Assembly: GCA_951230915.1 (NCBI GenBank)
Contig: OX579641.1
Span: forward strand, 10,726,001 to 10,790,000
Source: Antitrichia curtipendula
Taxonomy: Eukaryota; Streptophyta; Bryopsida; Hypnales; Leucodontaceae
Direction: 5' to 3'
Length of the DNA stretch: 64,000 nt
The notes under the pieces were generated by a model. The model saw only the letters and a list, made by a program, of their open reading frames with translations. It had not been told where the DNA came from and ran no database searches. The position numbers were made by a program, and so were the translations under genes. Below, in pieces: positions 12,101 through 22,882 of this stretch; within the stretch, counting starts at the first letter, position 1, and the number at the start of each line of letters is the position of its first letter.

Positions 12101-12200
12101 CTACCACCAAACTTGCCGTCTGGTGCTGAGCACTGGTGTGCTCTGAAGTGAAGTAAGCTGACGAGAGCATCTGCCTAAAGTTTCTACCACCAAACTTGCC
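12101..12200. repeat. Short tandem duplication, about 83-bp period
   Basis: CTACCACCAAACTTGCC occurs at 12101-12117 and again at 12184-12200. Each is followed by a related GCTGAGCAnTG block. This is a two-copy imperfect tandem repeat in non-coding DNA. Confidence 0.6.
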
Positions 12201-12233
12201 ATTGAAAATGCTGAGCATTGACTTGTTGTTGTA

Positions 12234-12562
12234 AGGTAACAGGTCCAGAAGTCACCCACCTAAGAGCTGAAACTGAATTTTGGGAAGGCGAAACTTCTTG
12301 AAATTGATTTTTCAGTAAATTTTTCTTGAAAGGGAAGTGGATTTGGCATCTAACCTAAGTTGTTTCATATTTTTTGGAGCTTTTTGAAATTAGTTATGAA
12401 AATTTGAAGTTGAACTAGCATAGGGCTCCAAAATCGTCCACCCCTGAAATGTACACTGTTTGTACATCAGTGAAGGCTATGAAAAAACAGCATGTACAAA
12501 ATCGTGTACATTTTACAGGTGGGCGGTTCGTAATGCCCGAACTATTCTCGGACCTGTTACCT
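12234..12562. mobile_element. TA-flanked MITE of the AGGTA family, copy 1
   Basis: The left end AGGTAACAGGTCC pairs with the right end GGACCTGTTACCT, with TA on each side (12232-12233, 12563-12564). The interior shares GGCATCTAAC..AAGTnGTTTCATA and GAATTAGTTATGA-like blocks with the copies at 33379, 43388 and 53788. It is non-coding. The right TA overlaps the TTAA target of the next element. Confidence 0.72.
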
Positions 12563-12565
12563 TAA

Positions 12566-13489
12566 CCCCTAAAGGACCAGCATGTGGTTTTTGGCAGTAT
12601 AAAAAATTTGGGCAGGTACTTGTGACTGGAGATTTTCATATTTTTGGCTGAAATTTTAATAGAAGGTGGGCGCAAGGAGTAACTTTCATATGCACTAAAT
12701 TTCATGACATTTGGAAATAGGAGTCAAAAGTTATGGGCAAATATGTTACTTTTTTTCGTAACTGGGCAGTCTGGGCAGATAAAAAAAAATCACTTTTTTC
12801 AAAAATAAAAATTTGAAATTGGTTTTCTAGAATTATATATATGTGGAAAGCTTTGAATCATTCCATTTCGACCAATGAATCAAAAGTTATGAGGATTTTT
12901 AGTTTGCGGGCAGTTATAGATCCTCTACTCTGAAATAAACTTTGAAGCTGTTTATTTAACTCAATTTTTAATATTTTTTGAAATTTTTTTTTTCATAGGA
13001 TTTAGGTTTTTTATTAAAACATTACAACCATTGGAATTTACATTTTTCAATTCCATAATTAAATTCTTAACAATTTAGTATTTTGGATCATTCTCTACTT
13101 CTTGCTACTTACTATTTTTTTTGTATATGTTGTACAATATCAAATGATTTGAAAAATTTTGAGCATGTAGAGAACTTGTTGAGGAAAAAGAATTCAAAGA
13201 TGCACCACCATTTTGGACATTTTTCATACAAATGTGACCTTGTGAAGTCCAGCTGCCTTGTTTTTTGCAGGGACAAAAAAATAAATTTTGCCAATTCAAA
13301 TGCTAATATCTTTCAATCCGCATGGTGGAAAATTCTGAAATTTTTTCGACATCTTCTAAAACTAGTTTACTATAAGATCCTACGGCTACATGTGTCAAAA
13401 AAGTTTTTTTTTCAAAAAATTTATATTTGTACTAAAAATGGCAGTTTTGGAGTGTTTTTGGTGAAAACATAGTCATAGAACTTTAGGGG
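12566..13489. mobile_element. TTAA-flanked element (piggyBac-like ends), 924 bp
   Basis: TTAA sits at 12562-12565 and 13490-13493. Directly inside are CCCCTAAAGGACC and, at the other end reverse-complemented, CCCCTAAAGTTCT. A TTAA target with CCC-starting ends is the hallmark of piggyBac-type elements. The short terminal match (9 bp perfect) keeps this tentative. The open frames inside show no transposase motifs, so it would be a non-autonomous copy. Confidence 0.55.
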
Positions 13490-13493
13490 TTAA

Positions 13494-15605
13494 TCTTGAA
13501 GGCAAAGTTTAGAGGATTGCTTCAACTCCTAAAGGTCCGTGCGTCCAAAAAGTGGATGTATCTCCGTCAATCCTAATTGTCACTTTCAATCAACATTTTA
13601 TTACTATGGAACTTGTGTACCTGGTAGCATGCCATTGCATTAAATTTGGGGGGACATCAAGGTATGTGTTCCTTTTTGTCATAAAAAAAAAAAAACAACA
13701 AACTTTCAATACAACCATTTTGGGTATTTGATCAAAACTAAGAAAATGAAGCTTGATAAGATCTCTTTTTACTTCATCTTGAAATTTTGAAAAAAATCCA
13801 AAAATTGAAATAATTATTGCAATTGCAAGTTTCATGTATTAGAATTCAAATAATGTGTAGTATGTTGTGTTTTTTCATGCATGTTTTCTATTTTTTAAAT
13901 GAATTTTAATTTTAAATTACAAAAATTAGTTTTTCATTCTAACCTTCATTTATGGTAAAAATTACAGATTATTCTAATATATAATATAATTGATATAATA
14001 TTATTCCCACCTTTAACTTTAAATAATCAAAATGATTTGATTTTCCATCAATTTTTTTGAAAAAAACAGCATAAATAGAAAATGAAATTTTCTACTAGTA
14101 AAAGTACCAAAATTTTGTACATCAATTAAATTAAAAAAACAAACAAAAAACAAATATGACTTCAAGTTCTTTGCTGTGTTTGTTTTGGGAGTAAAACATG
14201 AAATACTCAAATTTCAGATTATTGTGAATTTTAAAGAAAAAGATAACAAATTTATATCAAATACAAGATCAACTTTTAAAATCATAAAATTTCAATGTAG
14301 TTCTGAATCGTGGTCTAGAATGTTATGGTGTAAGCCAAAATGCTATATTATTCTATATTTAGAAACATGATTATGTACGCAAAACTTTAAACTACAACAA
14401 AATATTCATTGGAAGGATTTTTCAAAATTTCCAATAGACTAGGCACTAGATTTGGAAAGCTTTACTTTTTATTTTTTTCTTGAAAGCAAAAAATAACACT
14501 TGGTAAGTTGAAATCACATTTAAATAATTAAACAACAATAGTGATCAAATACACTACATTAAGTTGATGTTCTTTTAAAACAACGCTTTGGAAAAAAATC
14601 AAAAAATCAATACTATGACTTTAACTAACATAGTAGTATGTATATTCTATTAATGAAGTTGTATATAAAAAATTGGACAAAAAATTGCATTACCCCAATT
14701 TACTGTCTCTTTAAAAGAGTCGGGCAGCCCTACCTTGACATGCCATGATCCCTCCCCTCCAAAGTCTAAAATCAATAGCCGTGCAATGAGATTAACAATA
14801 AACAAGACCACCTTTTGTTAGTGTTGGAAAAAAAACTATAGTTGAAGCTATTGGCCACCTGTACTTGCGTTAAATTTTTTTTGTAAGTTTATAAGATGCA
14901 ACCAGAAGATGTGATAAGAGAATGCTACAATATCTTAAGTTTAGGTTTGTCTTTAGATTCAGATGTCTTCTATTTCTCTTCTTAATGTGACTTGAACCAC
15001 TCAAATCTTTGCGTGCATCTTTCTTTTCTATTAAATCAATTGTGATCCACTTGAACTCTATTTAGATAGAAATTAGGCTCACGATTCTTTGCAAACAATC
15101 GACAACAACAAGATTTTCAAACGCCAGTAATTGCTCTTCTCATGGCCAACAATGTTGCACCTTATCTTTCCTTCAATTCATTTGAATCAACAAAAGCATA
15201 CAATGCCATATAGCAGAATTCAATATAATTCTTTGCCAATAGCTTCACAAGAGAATTTTTCCTTGAGCAACCAATTAGGGTTGCAACAAATTGTTGTCTT
15301 GGACTGATGAATGTGTTGTTGTCGCTCTTATTGATCCAATTTTGTGTTTATTGTATTTTGACTAAAGTGGTGTGTTAGAGTGTGTAAAACAATGCAACAT
15401 TATGAAGAGTAAATTGTAGTCTCTCATTAGATCATTGTTATTGTTATTTTTGCAGAATTAAATTTTTTAATGTAATTTAGGATTTGTTGCGTGAAGAAAG
15501 GAATTGAAGAAGAAGGAAGTAAATTTGGAGACTGAGTGTTTCAATGTAAAGAATTGGAAATGATTTTTGTCCAATGGCTACATGCCACATGTTCAAAATT
15601 GACTA
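13494..15605. other. AT-rich intergenic DNA
   Basis: Very AT-rich, with long A and T runs. No coding region or RNA gene was recognised. CTCCTAAAGGTCCGTGCG near 13527 resembles the TTAA-element terminus just to the left and may be a fragment of another copy. Confidence 0.45.
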
Positions 15606-15748
15606 CATGACTACCCTTCTATTAGATTTGTGCATAGTTTTACACTATTACTATCACTATCACCTCAAAAGAGGCAGTAAGTAACTACATGTATGCAAAG
15701 AGGTGATAGTGTAAAACTATATACAAACTCAATAGAAGGGTAGTCATG
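15606..15748. repeat. Short MITE-like inverted repeat, about 143 bp
   Basis: CATGACTACCCTTCTATT at the left pairs with AATAGAAGGGTAGTCATG at the right. Further in, ATAGTTTTACACTA pairs with TAGTGTAAAACTAT, and a CTATCACCTC/GAGGTGATAG block follows. The arms are about 50 bp around a short loop. This would fold into a stable hairpin. Confidence 0.75.
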
Positions 15749-16353
15749 AAGGATAGTCTATCATGCAAATAGTCTTAACTCAAGTTCCAAGGCAATGCAA
15801 CCTTCTACTCTTGACCTCTAATGTATGTTGAGTTAATTTGAGCAAGTTTCTTGACATGTAGGTGAGGTTTGATATTAAATCACACAAAGAAAATATGTTG
15901 TTAACCTTACATCAATTCATAAAGGACCTTGTAAGCCCGAAGGACATTTTGAAAGTCAAACCTCAATTTCCATATAGTTATTAATTAAATTTTTTTTAAA
16001 TCTTAACTATAAAGATGTAGCTTCAATCATCTATCTTTTATTTCATTTTTTTAATTGTTAAAATTGTAGTTTTTGTGATATTTTGAAGGTAGCATCTTAA
16101 AAGTTTAAAATTCATCACTTTTGAATTTTTTCCATCAAACTTCTCTTAGTATGATATCAAAGAGTATATCAATTATACCCGATAATTTTTTTTACTTAGA
16201 TCTCCATTTTTTTCAAAATTTCATATTATTTTTAGTGTTTTGTAATTAATATGATTTAGTGCTACATGAGAAAAATACAAATTTTTGAAATATGTGTTTT
16301 GAATAGAAAACTTGACCAAGCACGTATATGAAATGTCCTTTAAGGATTAAATT
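15749..16353. other. AT-rich intergenic DNA before gap
   Basis: No gene recognised. The last bases (TGTCCTTTAAGGATTAA) resemble the end of the TTAA-flanked family, but the gap that follows prevents assignment. Confidence 0.35.
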
Positions 16354-16553
16354 NNNNNNNNNNNNNNNNNNNNNNNNNNNNNNNNNNNNNNNNNNNNNNN
16401 NNNNNNNNNNNNNNNNNNNNNNNNNNNNNNNNNNNNNNNNNNNNNNNNNNNNNNNNNNNNNNNNNNNNNNNNNNNNNNNNNNNNNNNNNNNNNNNNNNNN
16501 NNNNNNNNNNNNNNNNNNNNNNNNNNNNNNNNNNNNNNNNNNNNNNNNNNNNN
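16354..16553. other. Assembly gap, 200 N
   Basis: Exactly 200 undetermined bases, probably a placeholder of fixed size rather than a measured distance. Confidence 0.99.
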
Positions 16554-17492
16554 AAAAAATTCAAGGAGGTTTGAATCATTTTTAACCCGTCTTCTAAAGG
16601 AGCTGATAGGTCTTCAAGGGTTAAATACCTAGACATGACCACAAATAGAAGTCAAGGGTCTACAAGATGACCAACATAGCATGTAACCATTGTACATTTT
16701 GTTACATGAAAATTATTCCCATCACATAGAAGGAATAAATGCCATTTTCTAGGAACAAAGAACAAGTTAAAAAAGAAGATGCTACTATTGAGACTTCAAG
16801 TCACCTCAAAGTGCCACAAGGTCACTATTCCCACATAAGATCAACACACACTTGTATGCACATACTATTCTCCTTATATGAAGTAAGTATATGATGTTTT
16901 TAAGCAATATGTCATATAATCAATGTACTTAATTTCAAAGCCAAACACATTACTATCTTTACAACTTTGCAACTCAAAAAATAGCAAAGGATTTGGACCT
17001 TACATGCATAGTTTACTCCTTAACAAAGTGGTGGTAAATGTGGAATTGTGACATTTTTTTCCTATTGTGTGCATAAGAGTTTATAAAAATTGCCCCATAA
17101 GATAGGAAAACAATATCACAATTTTTATGCTACAATTTCATTGATCCCTTATGATTTTGAAAATAAAATTGTACCAAGTGGAGGTTCCCTATATCTTCTA
17201 CTACATTTTTTTTAATCAAAATAAACTATCTAATTTGTAACCCTCAAATGCTAACATGGATGTTTTGCATTCTTTTAACCTTTGAAAGCAGTCTAACAGA
17301 TGGAAAGGGCTAGAGTCCATCCATTTTTATGAATTGCCCTAATTGATTTCTCAAGGGGTGATTCCCAAAGAATCTCTGAAATTATTAGACTAATGACACA
17401 GCCACTTTTTTCCGCCATTCACATAATGAAGCCACCTTGCTCATCAATCTTCATGATCCAATGGCATTGCTTTTGGAGTGAAGTAAGCTTAC
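16554..17492. other. Intergenic DNA left of the Harbinger element
   Basis: No gene recognised. TTAACCC (16579-16585) and GGGTTAA (16616-16622) face each other across about 30 bp and resemble ends of the TTAA-flanked family. Confidence 0.35.
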
Positions 17493-17689
17493 TTAGGGCC
17501 ACTTTACACCTAGAGGCCGGGCCAATTCCCCTTGAGGCCAATTGCATGAAATTTCATCCCCTTTTGGACTGAAGGCTAGCCTCAACTATCCACTATAGTA
17601 AGATTATAACGGAGGCCAATTCTCCCAGATGTAAAGGCCTTGGGGCCAAGAAGCCAAGCCAATTCATTAAATCTAGCAAATTTCAGCCC

Positions 17690-17717
17690 CCCCCCCCTCT
17701 CTCTCTCTCTCTCTCTT
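17690..17717. repeat. C run and (TC)n microsatellite
   Basis: A run of C followed by about a dozen CT units lies just upstream of the transposase ATG at 17738. It is a simple repeat, possibly within the transposase 5' leader. Confidence 0.9.
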
Positions 17718-17737
17718 TTCATTGCCATTTGTACAAG

Positions 17738-19199
17738 ATGGATGAACGAAGACAAAAGGTTTTAGTGGCTCTTGTGTTCTTCATGGTCGTGCAACATGTT
17801 ATGGCAGTTGTTGCAATTTTGCAAAAACTTGCTTTGCATTAGCATTATGTTGCCATGGCAATGTTTTTTGCTATGATGGTTGTGGAGAGCGGTGCTTCTA
17901 GGAGGACACAAAGTATTTGGTTGCAAAGAGAGTACTCTTTTTGCGGACAAATTATTATTTGAATGCTATTCAATTAAGTCATTCAAACAACATACAAGGT
18001 TACTTCCTGAAACTTTGGATTATTTGTGCGGTGTCTTATCTCCATCATTAAGTCGTAAGGATACAAATTTTAGAGCATCCATTCCTCTTAGAAATTAGGT
18101 TGCTCTTTCTTTGAATAGATTTAGTAGTGGTAATTCATTAGGCGGTTGTGCTGAAACTTATAGAATTCATGTAAGTACTGCATCTATCATTGTTAGGGAC
18201 TTTTGTGCAGCAATTGAGAAGCATTAAAACCATTAGTGATTGAGAAACAATCTAGAGCTACTTTGAGTAGAATTGCAGCCGAGTTTGAGGAGCTCAAGGG
18301 ATTACTTTATGTGATTAGAGCAATTGATGGAAGCCATATACCTATCATTGCTTGTCCTATAGATCCTACTTCATATTATCGTAGAAAAGGTCTCTATTCA
18401 GCTCTACTTCAAGGTGTAGTAGACAACAAATGTAGGTTACGAGATTACGATTTTGGATGGGCTGGGCATTGCCATGACTGGACTTTGTTCCAAAATTTAG
18501 ATATTGGGAAGAGAGTGATGAAAGGTGAGCTATTACCTTACAAACTTATGGCTGACGTTGCTTATTTAGAGAGACCATGGTTCTATTCTCCTTTCACAAG
18601 TGAAAAAGAAGACCAAGGCGCATTGGAATTTTATCCAGTCGTCAATAAAAATGGCGTTAGAGAGAGCTTTTGGTATATTGAAAGGGAGGTGGAGGATTCT
18701 ATTGAAGAGAATTGACATGCCTCTCCGACATGTACCAAATCTAGTTACCACCTATATTTGCCTTTACAACTTGTTTATAATATACCGAGACAAGTTTGAT
18801 GATGAATGGGCAAACGAAGGAGAGAGAATTATGCATAGGAAAAGTACAAATCAACTAGGACAACTAGAGAATGTTGATATTTTTATGGCAGCTACACAAG
18901 TTGCAAAGGAGATGAGAAGGTACTTGAAAATGGACGAGGTTGAAGCAAAAAGTGTGCAGATTGAAGGCCTTAAAGAAACCGTGGTAAATGACATTGAAAG
19001 TATAAAAGAAGATGAAGATGAGAGTGTGGAGGTTGTAGAAACAAAAAAGGACAAGGAGGCCATGATGAAATAAATGCTTGTTCAAGCTACACAAGCACGT
19101 GAATTACTAGCTCAATCTTTTTGGAAGGCACATTTGAGAATGGAGGGAAAAATTATCTTCCCTCGTGACCATGATGCATCTGATTTGGCGGAGGACTAA
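17738..19199 (+). pseudogene. PIF/Harbinger transposase (HARBI1-like, DDE_Tnp_4), disrupted
   Basis: The DDE transposase is recognisable across three frames. The N-terminus starts at the ATG at 17738 (MDERRQK, then a hydrophobic run). It resumes at about 17880-18098 in another frame, up to an in-frame TAG. The catalytic part follows: AIDGSHIPI carries the first Asp (near 18331) and GHCHDWTLF the second. After another frameshift near 18600-18660, MALERAFGILKGRWRIL carries the third acidic residue (Glu). After an in-frame TAA at 19071-19073 the C-terminal tail stays open to 19197-19199. At least two frameshifts and several stops mean no functional protein is made from this copy. The enzyme normally cuts and pastes at TTA/TAA targets together with the MYB-like partner encoded convergently at 19274-20497. 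The spacing, TIRs and TSD around it make the family call firm. Confidence 0.92.
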
Positions 19200-19273
19200 A
19201 TCTAAAGTTTGTTTATAAGCCTATCTATTTGTCATTCTACCTTTTCTAATAAAGCATTGTTTTTTTCAAAATT

Positions 19274-20497
19274 CTAAACCATGATTGAACTGTTTTCAGC
19301 CATTTGTATGAAAACTCTATAGCATTGCTCCTCAAATTTCTTCTTGTCCACCTTGGTTGCTAAATTTGGAGTCATAGTCGTAGTTGGAGTCGAAAAGTCC
19401 TTTGAATGTAGATCTTTCTCAATGTCTTTGGTGCTATCTATGACACTAACATAATCATTAGTGGACAATGTCACACGTTTCATTATAGTTCCAATCTGAT
19501 GCCACCATTGATCAAAAAAATTGTTAAACTTATATGCATGGCAATTTAATACTAAAATTCCATTTGCCAATTTGTCTTCATTGTATAATTTGTATAAACT
19601 ATTAAATTTTTTTTGCAACCCTCTGCAGTTTGATTTAGTCCAAGAATTACCGCAATCAAACGAGCATGCAACTTCAACCAAGTATCTACACATGCACATC
19701 ATATGCATGGGTTGAAATATAATAGATAAAAAGATTCAGGCTTCATCATGCCTCTAAATAGTGAATGAGCTGAAAACTCCAGCAATGGTTCTAGTATAAG
19801 AACCACATGTTGGATGCAATGGACATGAAGGAGGAAGGAAGGAAGAAAGATTTGGAGCTCTCCCAAAGAGATTCTCTCTTCACATAGGCAAGGTGGGGGG
19901 GATCAAATCCTAGCTCCATCATAAATTGCTCTCTCAACGGTCGCTTACAAGGTTGTTGGAGGGAAAGGAGGCGGGGGCCTCGGGGCGAGGCATCAAAGGC
20001 TAAGGCCAAATCTTTTGTCAAAAAATTTAGATATACAAAAATCTTACCATGCTTCTTTGCATTCTTCAAAAATTCGGGTTCCATCTCATCAACGCAACAA
20101 AATCATTGTCTCCATGTTGTGATCCTTCCAATTATTTGAGCTGGATTCTTCATCTTCTTCTACCTTTTCTTTCTTCTCTTTCTTCATGTTCTTCTTTCGA
20201 GTTTTTTTGGTAGCTACAACTCCTTTCTTTGGCGCTGGTGGAGCTACAGTTTGTACATCCTCATCTCTAATCTCTTATGTAGCCTTTCTCTTCGAATTAC
20301 TTGCAAGCATGTCCATAATCAACAGAGGTGGAGGAGAAATAGGAGTTTTATGAGGTGGTTAAAAAATTTCGGGAACCCCTATACTACCTACATGTTCTTG
20401 TAAAGAAGTTTGAAAGGGCTAGAAAACATGAGCTTGAGCATTTTGATACCTTTGCATCGCCTTATATCCTTCATTAGAATTCCATCTACTCATCTCT
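19274..20497 (-). pseudogene. MYB/SANT (trihelix-like) partner protein of Harbinger, disrupted
   Basis: Read from 20497 leftward: MSRWNSNEGY, a region with stops, a basic/acidic stretch (KKTRKKNMKKEKKEKVEEDE), then NWKDHNMETMILLR. Two stops and a frame change follow, then DEMEPEFLKNAKKHGKI, a lower-similarity block, and CGNSWTKSNCRGLQKKFNSL. The last open part is 19274-19708. The spaced tryptophans and the CxxxWxxxxCxxLxxxF pattern fit the trihelix/MYB-SANT DNA-binding protein that PIF/Harbinger elements carry beside the transposase. In the family it binds subterminal repeats and helps the transposase reach the nucleus. At least four in-frame stops plus a frameshift make this a relic. A predicted intron could remove part of 19710-20030, but splice sites were not assigned. 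Confidence 0.75.
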
Positions 20498-20963
20498 AAA
20501 GACCCTCCATGCTATCCTTAGAAACCGCAACAACAATTTGGCAAGCGCAAAAAAATTCAACAAGAGATGTTTTACAAGGAAAAAGAGAGAGACGCAAAGA
20601 AGAGAGGAGAAGATGAAGTCACAATGAGCTAAAAAAGCCGTTCAGATTTCTACATAATCCAACAGATCTGGTTCGCTGAAAAGAACCATATTTTATAAAA
20701 AGAAGTTTTTTAATTTATTGAAATTTGACATTGGCCCCAAAGACAAGAATTGGCCCTCCATTTTGAGTGCATCCAATTTAGCAAGCTCGGGCCATGTTAG
20801 ACCATGCATTTTTTGATTAAAAAAATTTATACCACCAATTTGGTATGAACTCTAGGTGTAAAGAGGTTGGGGTCGATTTCAACCTTTTGGCCAATCACAA
20901 GTGAGGATTTTAGGCCTCTTACATAATGAATTGGCCCGGCCTCTAGGTGTAAACCGGCCCTTA

Positions 20964-21964
20964 CACTATCCCAGACCTTCTGATTTCAAGCCACCTATAG
21001 GAATGAATCTAAGGTGGATACCCTCCAAACTACCACTTTCTGCTACAATGTAGACTTGCCAGATTTTCATATTTTTGTATTGGCAAGTAGAAGGAAGCTC
21101 CAATGCACCAAAGAACATAAAATTTGGATATCATATCCAATAGTTATGAAAGAACAAAGTTTAGTTCTAACCAGATTCTTCCACATAGGTATATAATTGA
21201 TTTTGAGGATGTACATAGAGTGAAGATGGTGGTTTAGGATCATTGGCACATTCAGGATGCCCACCTTTCATAATAGATTTTCGGGGGAAAGCATGCTACG
21301 GTCTACTTGCTTTGGTACATTCAATAAAAAAATATAAATAAAGATTTTAACACTTTGGATTCTTGGTGAAGAAAGCTAACAAGATTCTATAGGTGGGCCA
21401 AATTTTTATATTGTTTAATTTGTCTTGAAGTTAATTTTTTAAGAATTTTTTCTTTATTTATTTATTAGATTGTTTAATTCATTTTATTATTTAATTCCAC
21501 AATATATATTGTAGAAGGAATTAAATAATAAGAAAACTAGGCCCACTTGTAAAATCTTGTTAGTTTTTTCTTCCAACCAATTCAAATATTAAAATTTATA
21601 TTTAAAGTAAGAAAATAAAATAAAAACTAAAACATCTATATTAGTGAATAAAACTAGATATTGAGTACAAATTGAAAAATGCGCTTGGACCCTAGAATAC
21701 ATTTATAATGTCAATCATCACACTAATTTTATGCATGTAATTCTCCTCATTTATGTACACTTAAAATAAATTATCTCCTCAATGTGACACCATGACATCA
21801 AAAGTGGTAGGCCGTAGCATGCTTTCACCCTTTCACGATGGCCAAAGGTTCGTCATTACAAAACTAAGAGAAGTCAAAAAAATTTAAGTCCCTTGGGCAA
21901 ATTAATGGTAAATGTTTGTTGCAAGTTTTGTCCTTGAATTTCTTCAAAAGTCAATTATACATAC
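20964..21964. other. AT-rich intergenic DNA
   Basis: No gene recognised. A local pair AATTAAATAAT / ATTATTTAATTCCAC near 21485-21530 forms a small hairpin around TTGTAGAAGG. The rest holds only short unconserved open frames. Confidence 0.4.
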
Positions 21965-22095
21965 ATTAAGTAGTGAAACTAGATTGCCTTAACAATTAGG
22001 TTGTCTTATTTCAATAAAATTACTTTACAAGCCATGAAAGTCAACAAATATTTCTACATATATTTCTACACATGGAGGTTCATGAGTCCCAATTA
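21965..22095 (+). repeat. Dispersed repeat R1, copy b
   Basis: GTGAAACTAGATTGCCTTAA followed by CAATTAGGTTGTCTTA, then TTTACTTTACAAGCCATGAA and CACATGGAGGTTCATGAGTC. It matches the copy at 63850-63976 along its length and the reverse complement of the copies at 9776 and 49790 over the TTAGGTTGCCTTA part. Confidence 0.65.
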
Positions 22096-22108
22096 CAACT
22101 ATACTTAA

Positions 22109-22514
22109 CCCAATTAAGGACCGGTCGACCATTCTGTGGTCGATTTGGGTCCTTTTTGGTTTGTAGAGAGAGCATGTCAATGAATTTGATGACGTGGCAA
22201 AGGGGACGGGTCTGGGGAATTGGGAAGCAAAGAGTTTAGGACAATAACTAGGCCAATCTGAGGTGGCATGTGGCCAGAGGGTTGAAAAAACCAAGACAAT
22301 AGGGGCTGAAGTTACACCAAGATTTGCTGAAAATTCCTGCTTTACAATGCACCTTCACCAAAAATTTCAATGCTAAATCCTATATCATGCGCAACATTTC
22401 CATCCGTACGGTTAGATCTGTGATAGGCACTTGCATTCAAAAGTTTTAAAATTGCTCCCAATTGGCTATACAAAGGATTGCCCACCTCCCAAATCAACCA
22501 CGGTCCTTAATGGG
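22109..22514. mobile_element. TTAA-flanked element, 406 bp (piggyBac-like ends)
   Basis: TTAA lies at 22105-22108 and 22515-22518. Ends: CCCAATTAAGGACCGG on the left and, reverse-complemented, CCCATTAAGGACCG on the right. Nothing is coded. The terminal sequence resembles CCCCTAAAGGACC of the 12566-13489 element, suggesting one family. Confidence 0.58.
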
Positions 22515-22518
22515 TTAA

Positions 22519-22789
22519 TCCCTAAAGGACTATAAGGCCACCACATGACTTCTACAACTACATTTGTAAAAAATTTGATATATGAACCTCACTAATAGCC
22601 CGTAAGCAACAAAGAGACCCTAGATGATTTTCTTTGTTGAATTTGTTGGTGCAATCCAATCGAGAAATGATTGTGTGCAAAATTTTTGGTGAATTTATTG
22701 AGAATGAAAAAGTGTAGGCCATTACTTTATATTCTCATATCTTTTTTTCTACACTTCAAAATGATTTGAAACCTTTGGTTCTTTTAGGG
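22519..22789. mobile_element. TTAA-flanked element, 271 bp, adjacent copy
   Basis: It shares the TTAA at 22515-22518 with its left neighbour and has TTAA at 22790-22793 on the right. Ends: TCCCTAAAGGAC and, reverse-complemented, CCCTAAAAGAACC. Nothing is coded. The boundary is off by one base on the left compared with the ideal form. Confidence 0.5.
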
Positions 22790-22798
22790 TTAATTCAA

Positions 22799-22882
22799 AA
22801 ATAATAAATATTTATAAAGAAATAATAAATATTTGTAAAGAAATAATAAATATTTGTAAAGAAATAATAAACATTTATATAG
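22799..22882. repeat. Tandem repeat, 21-bp unit, four copies
   Basis: The unit AAATAATAAATATTTGTAAAG is repeated four times, the outer two copies with substitutions. It directly follows the TTAA element. Confidence 0.9.

Larger units (their letters stand above)
17496..20960. mobile_element. PIF/Harbinger transposon, 3465 bp, with TIRs and TSD
   Basis: The 33-bp terminal inverted repeats lie at 17496-17528 and 20928-20960 and differ at two positions. They read GGGCC, a variable pair, then TTTACACCTAGAGGCCGGG and CCAATTC. The target duplication TTA is at 17493-17495 and 20961-20963, as expected for this superfamily. Subterminal copies of GGCCAATT-type motifs are frequent at both ends. Inside are two convergent genes, transposase (plus) and a MYB/trihelix-like partner (minus), the canonical content of an autonomous element. 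Both are broken. Confidence 0.93.

Noticed and set aside
16328..16642. Open frames running through N
   Set aside because: They are open only because undetermined bases cannot encode stops; the flanking codons show no similarity to anything.
22799..22882. Possible CRISPR-like array
   Set aside because: Units are contiguous 21-bp tandem copies without spacers, in a eukaryotic context.
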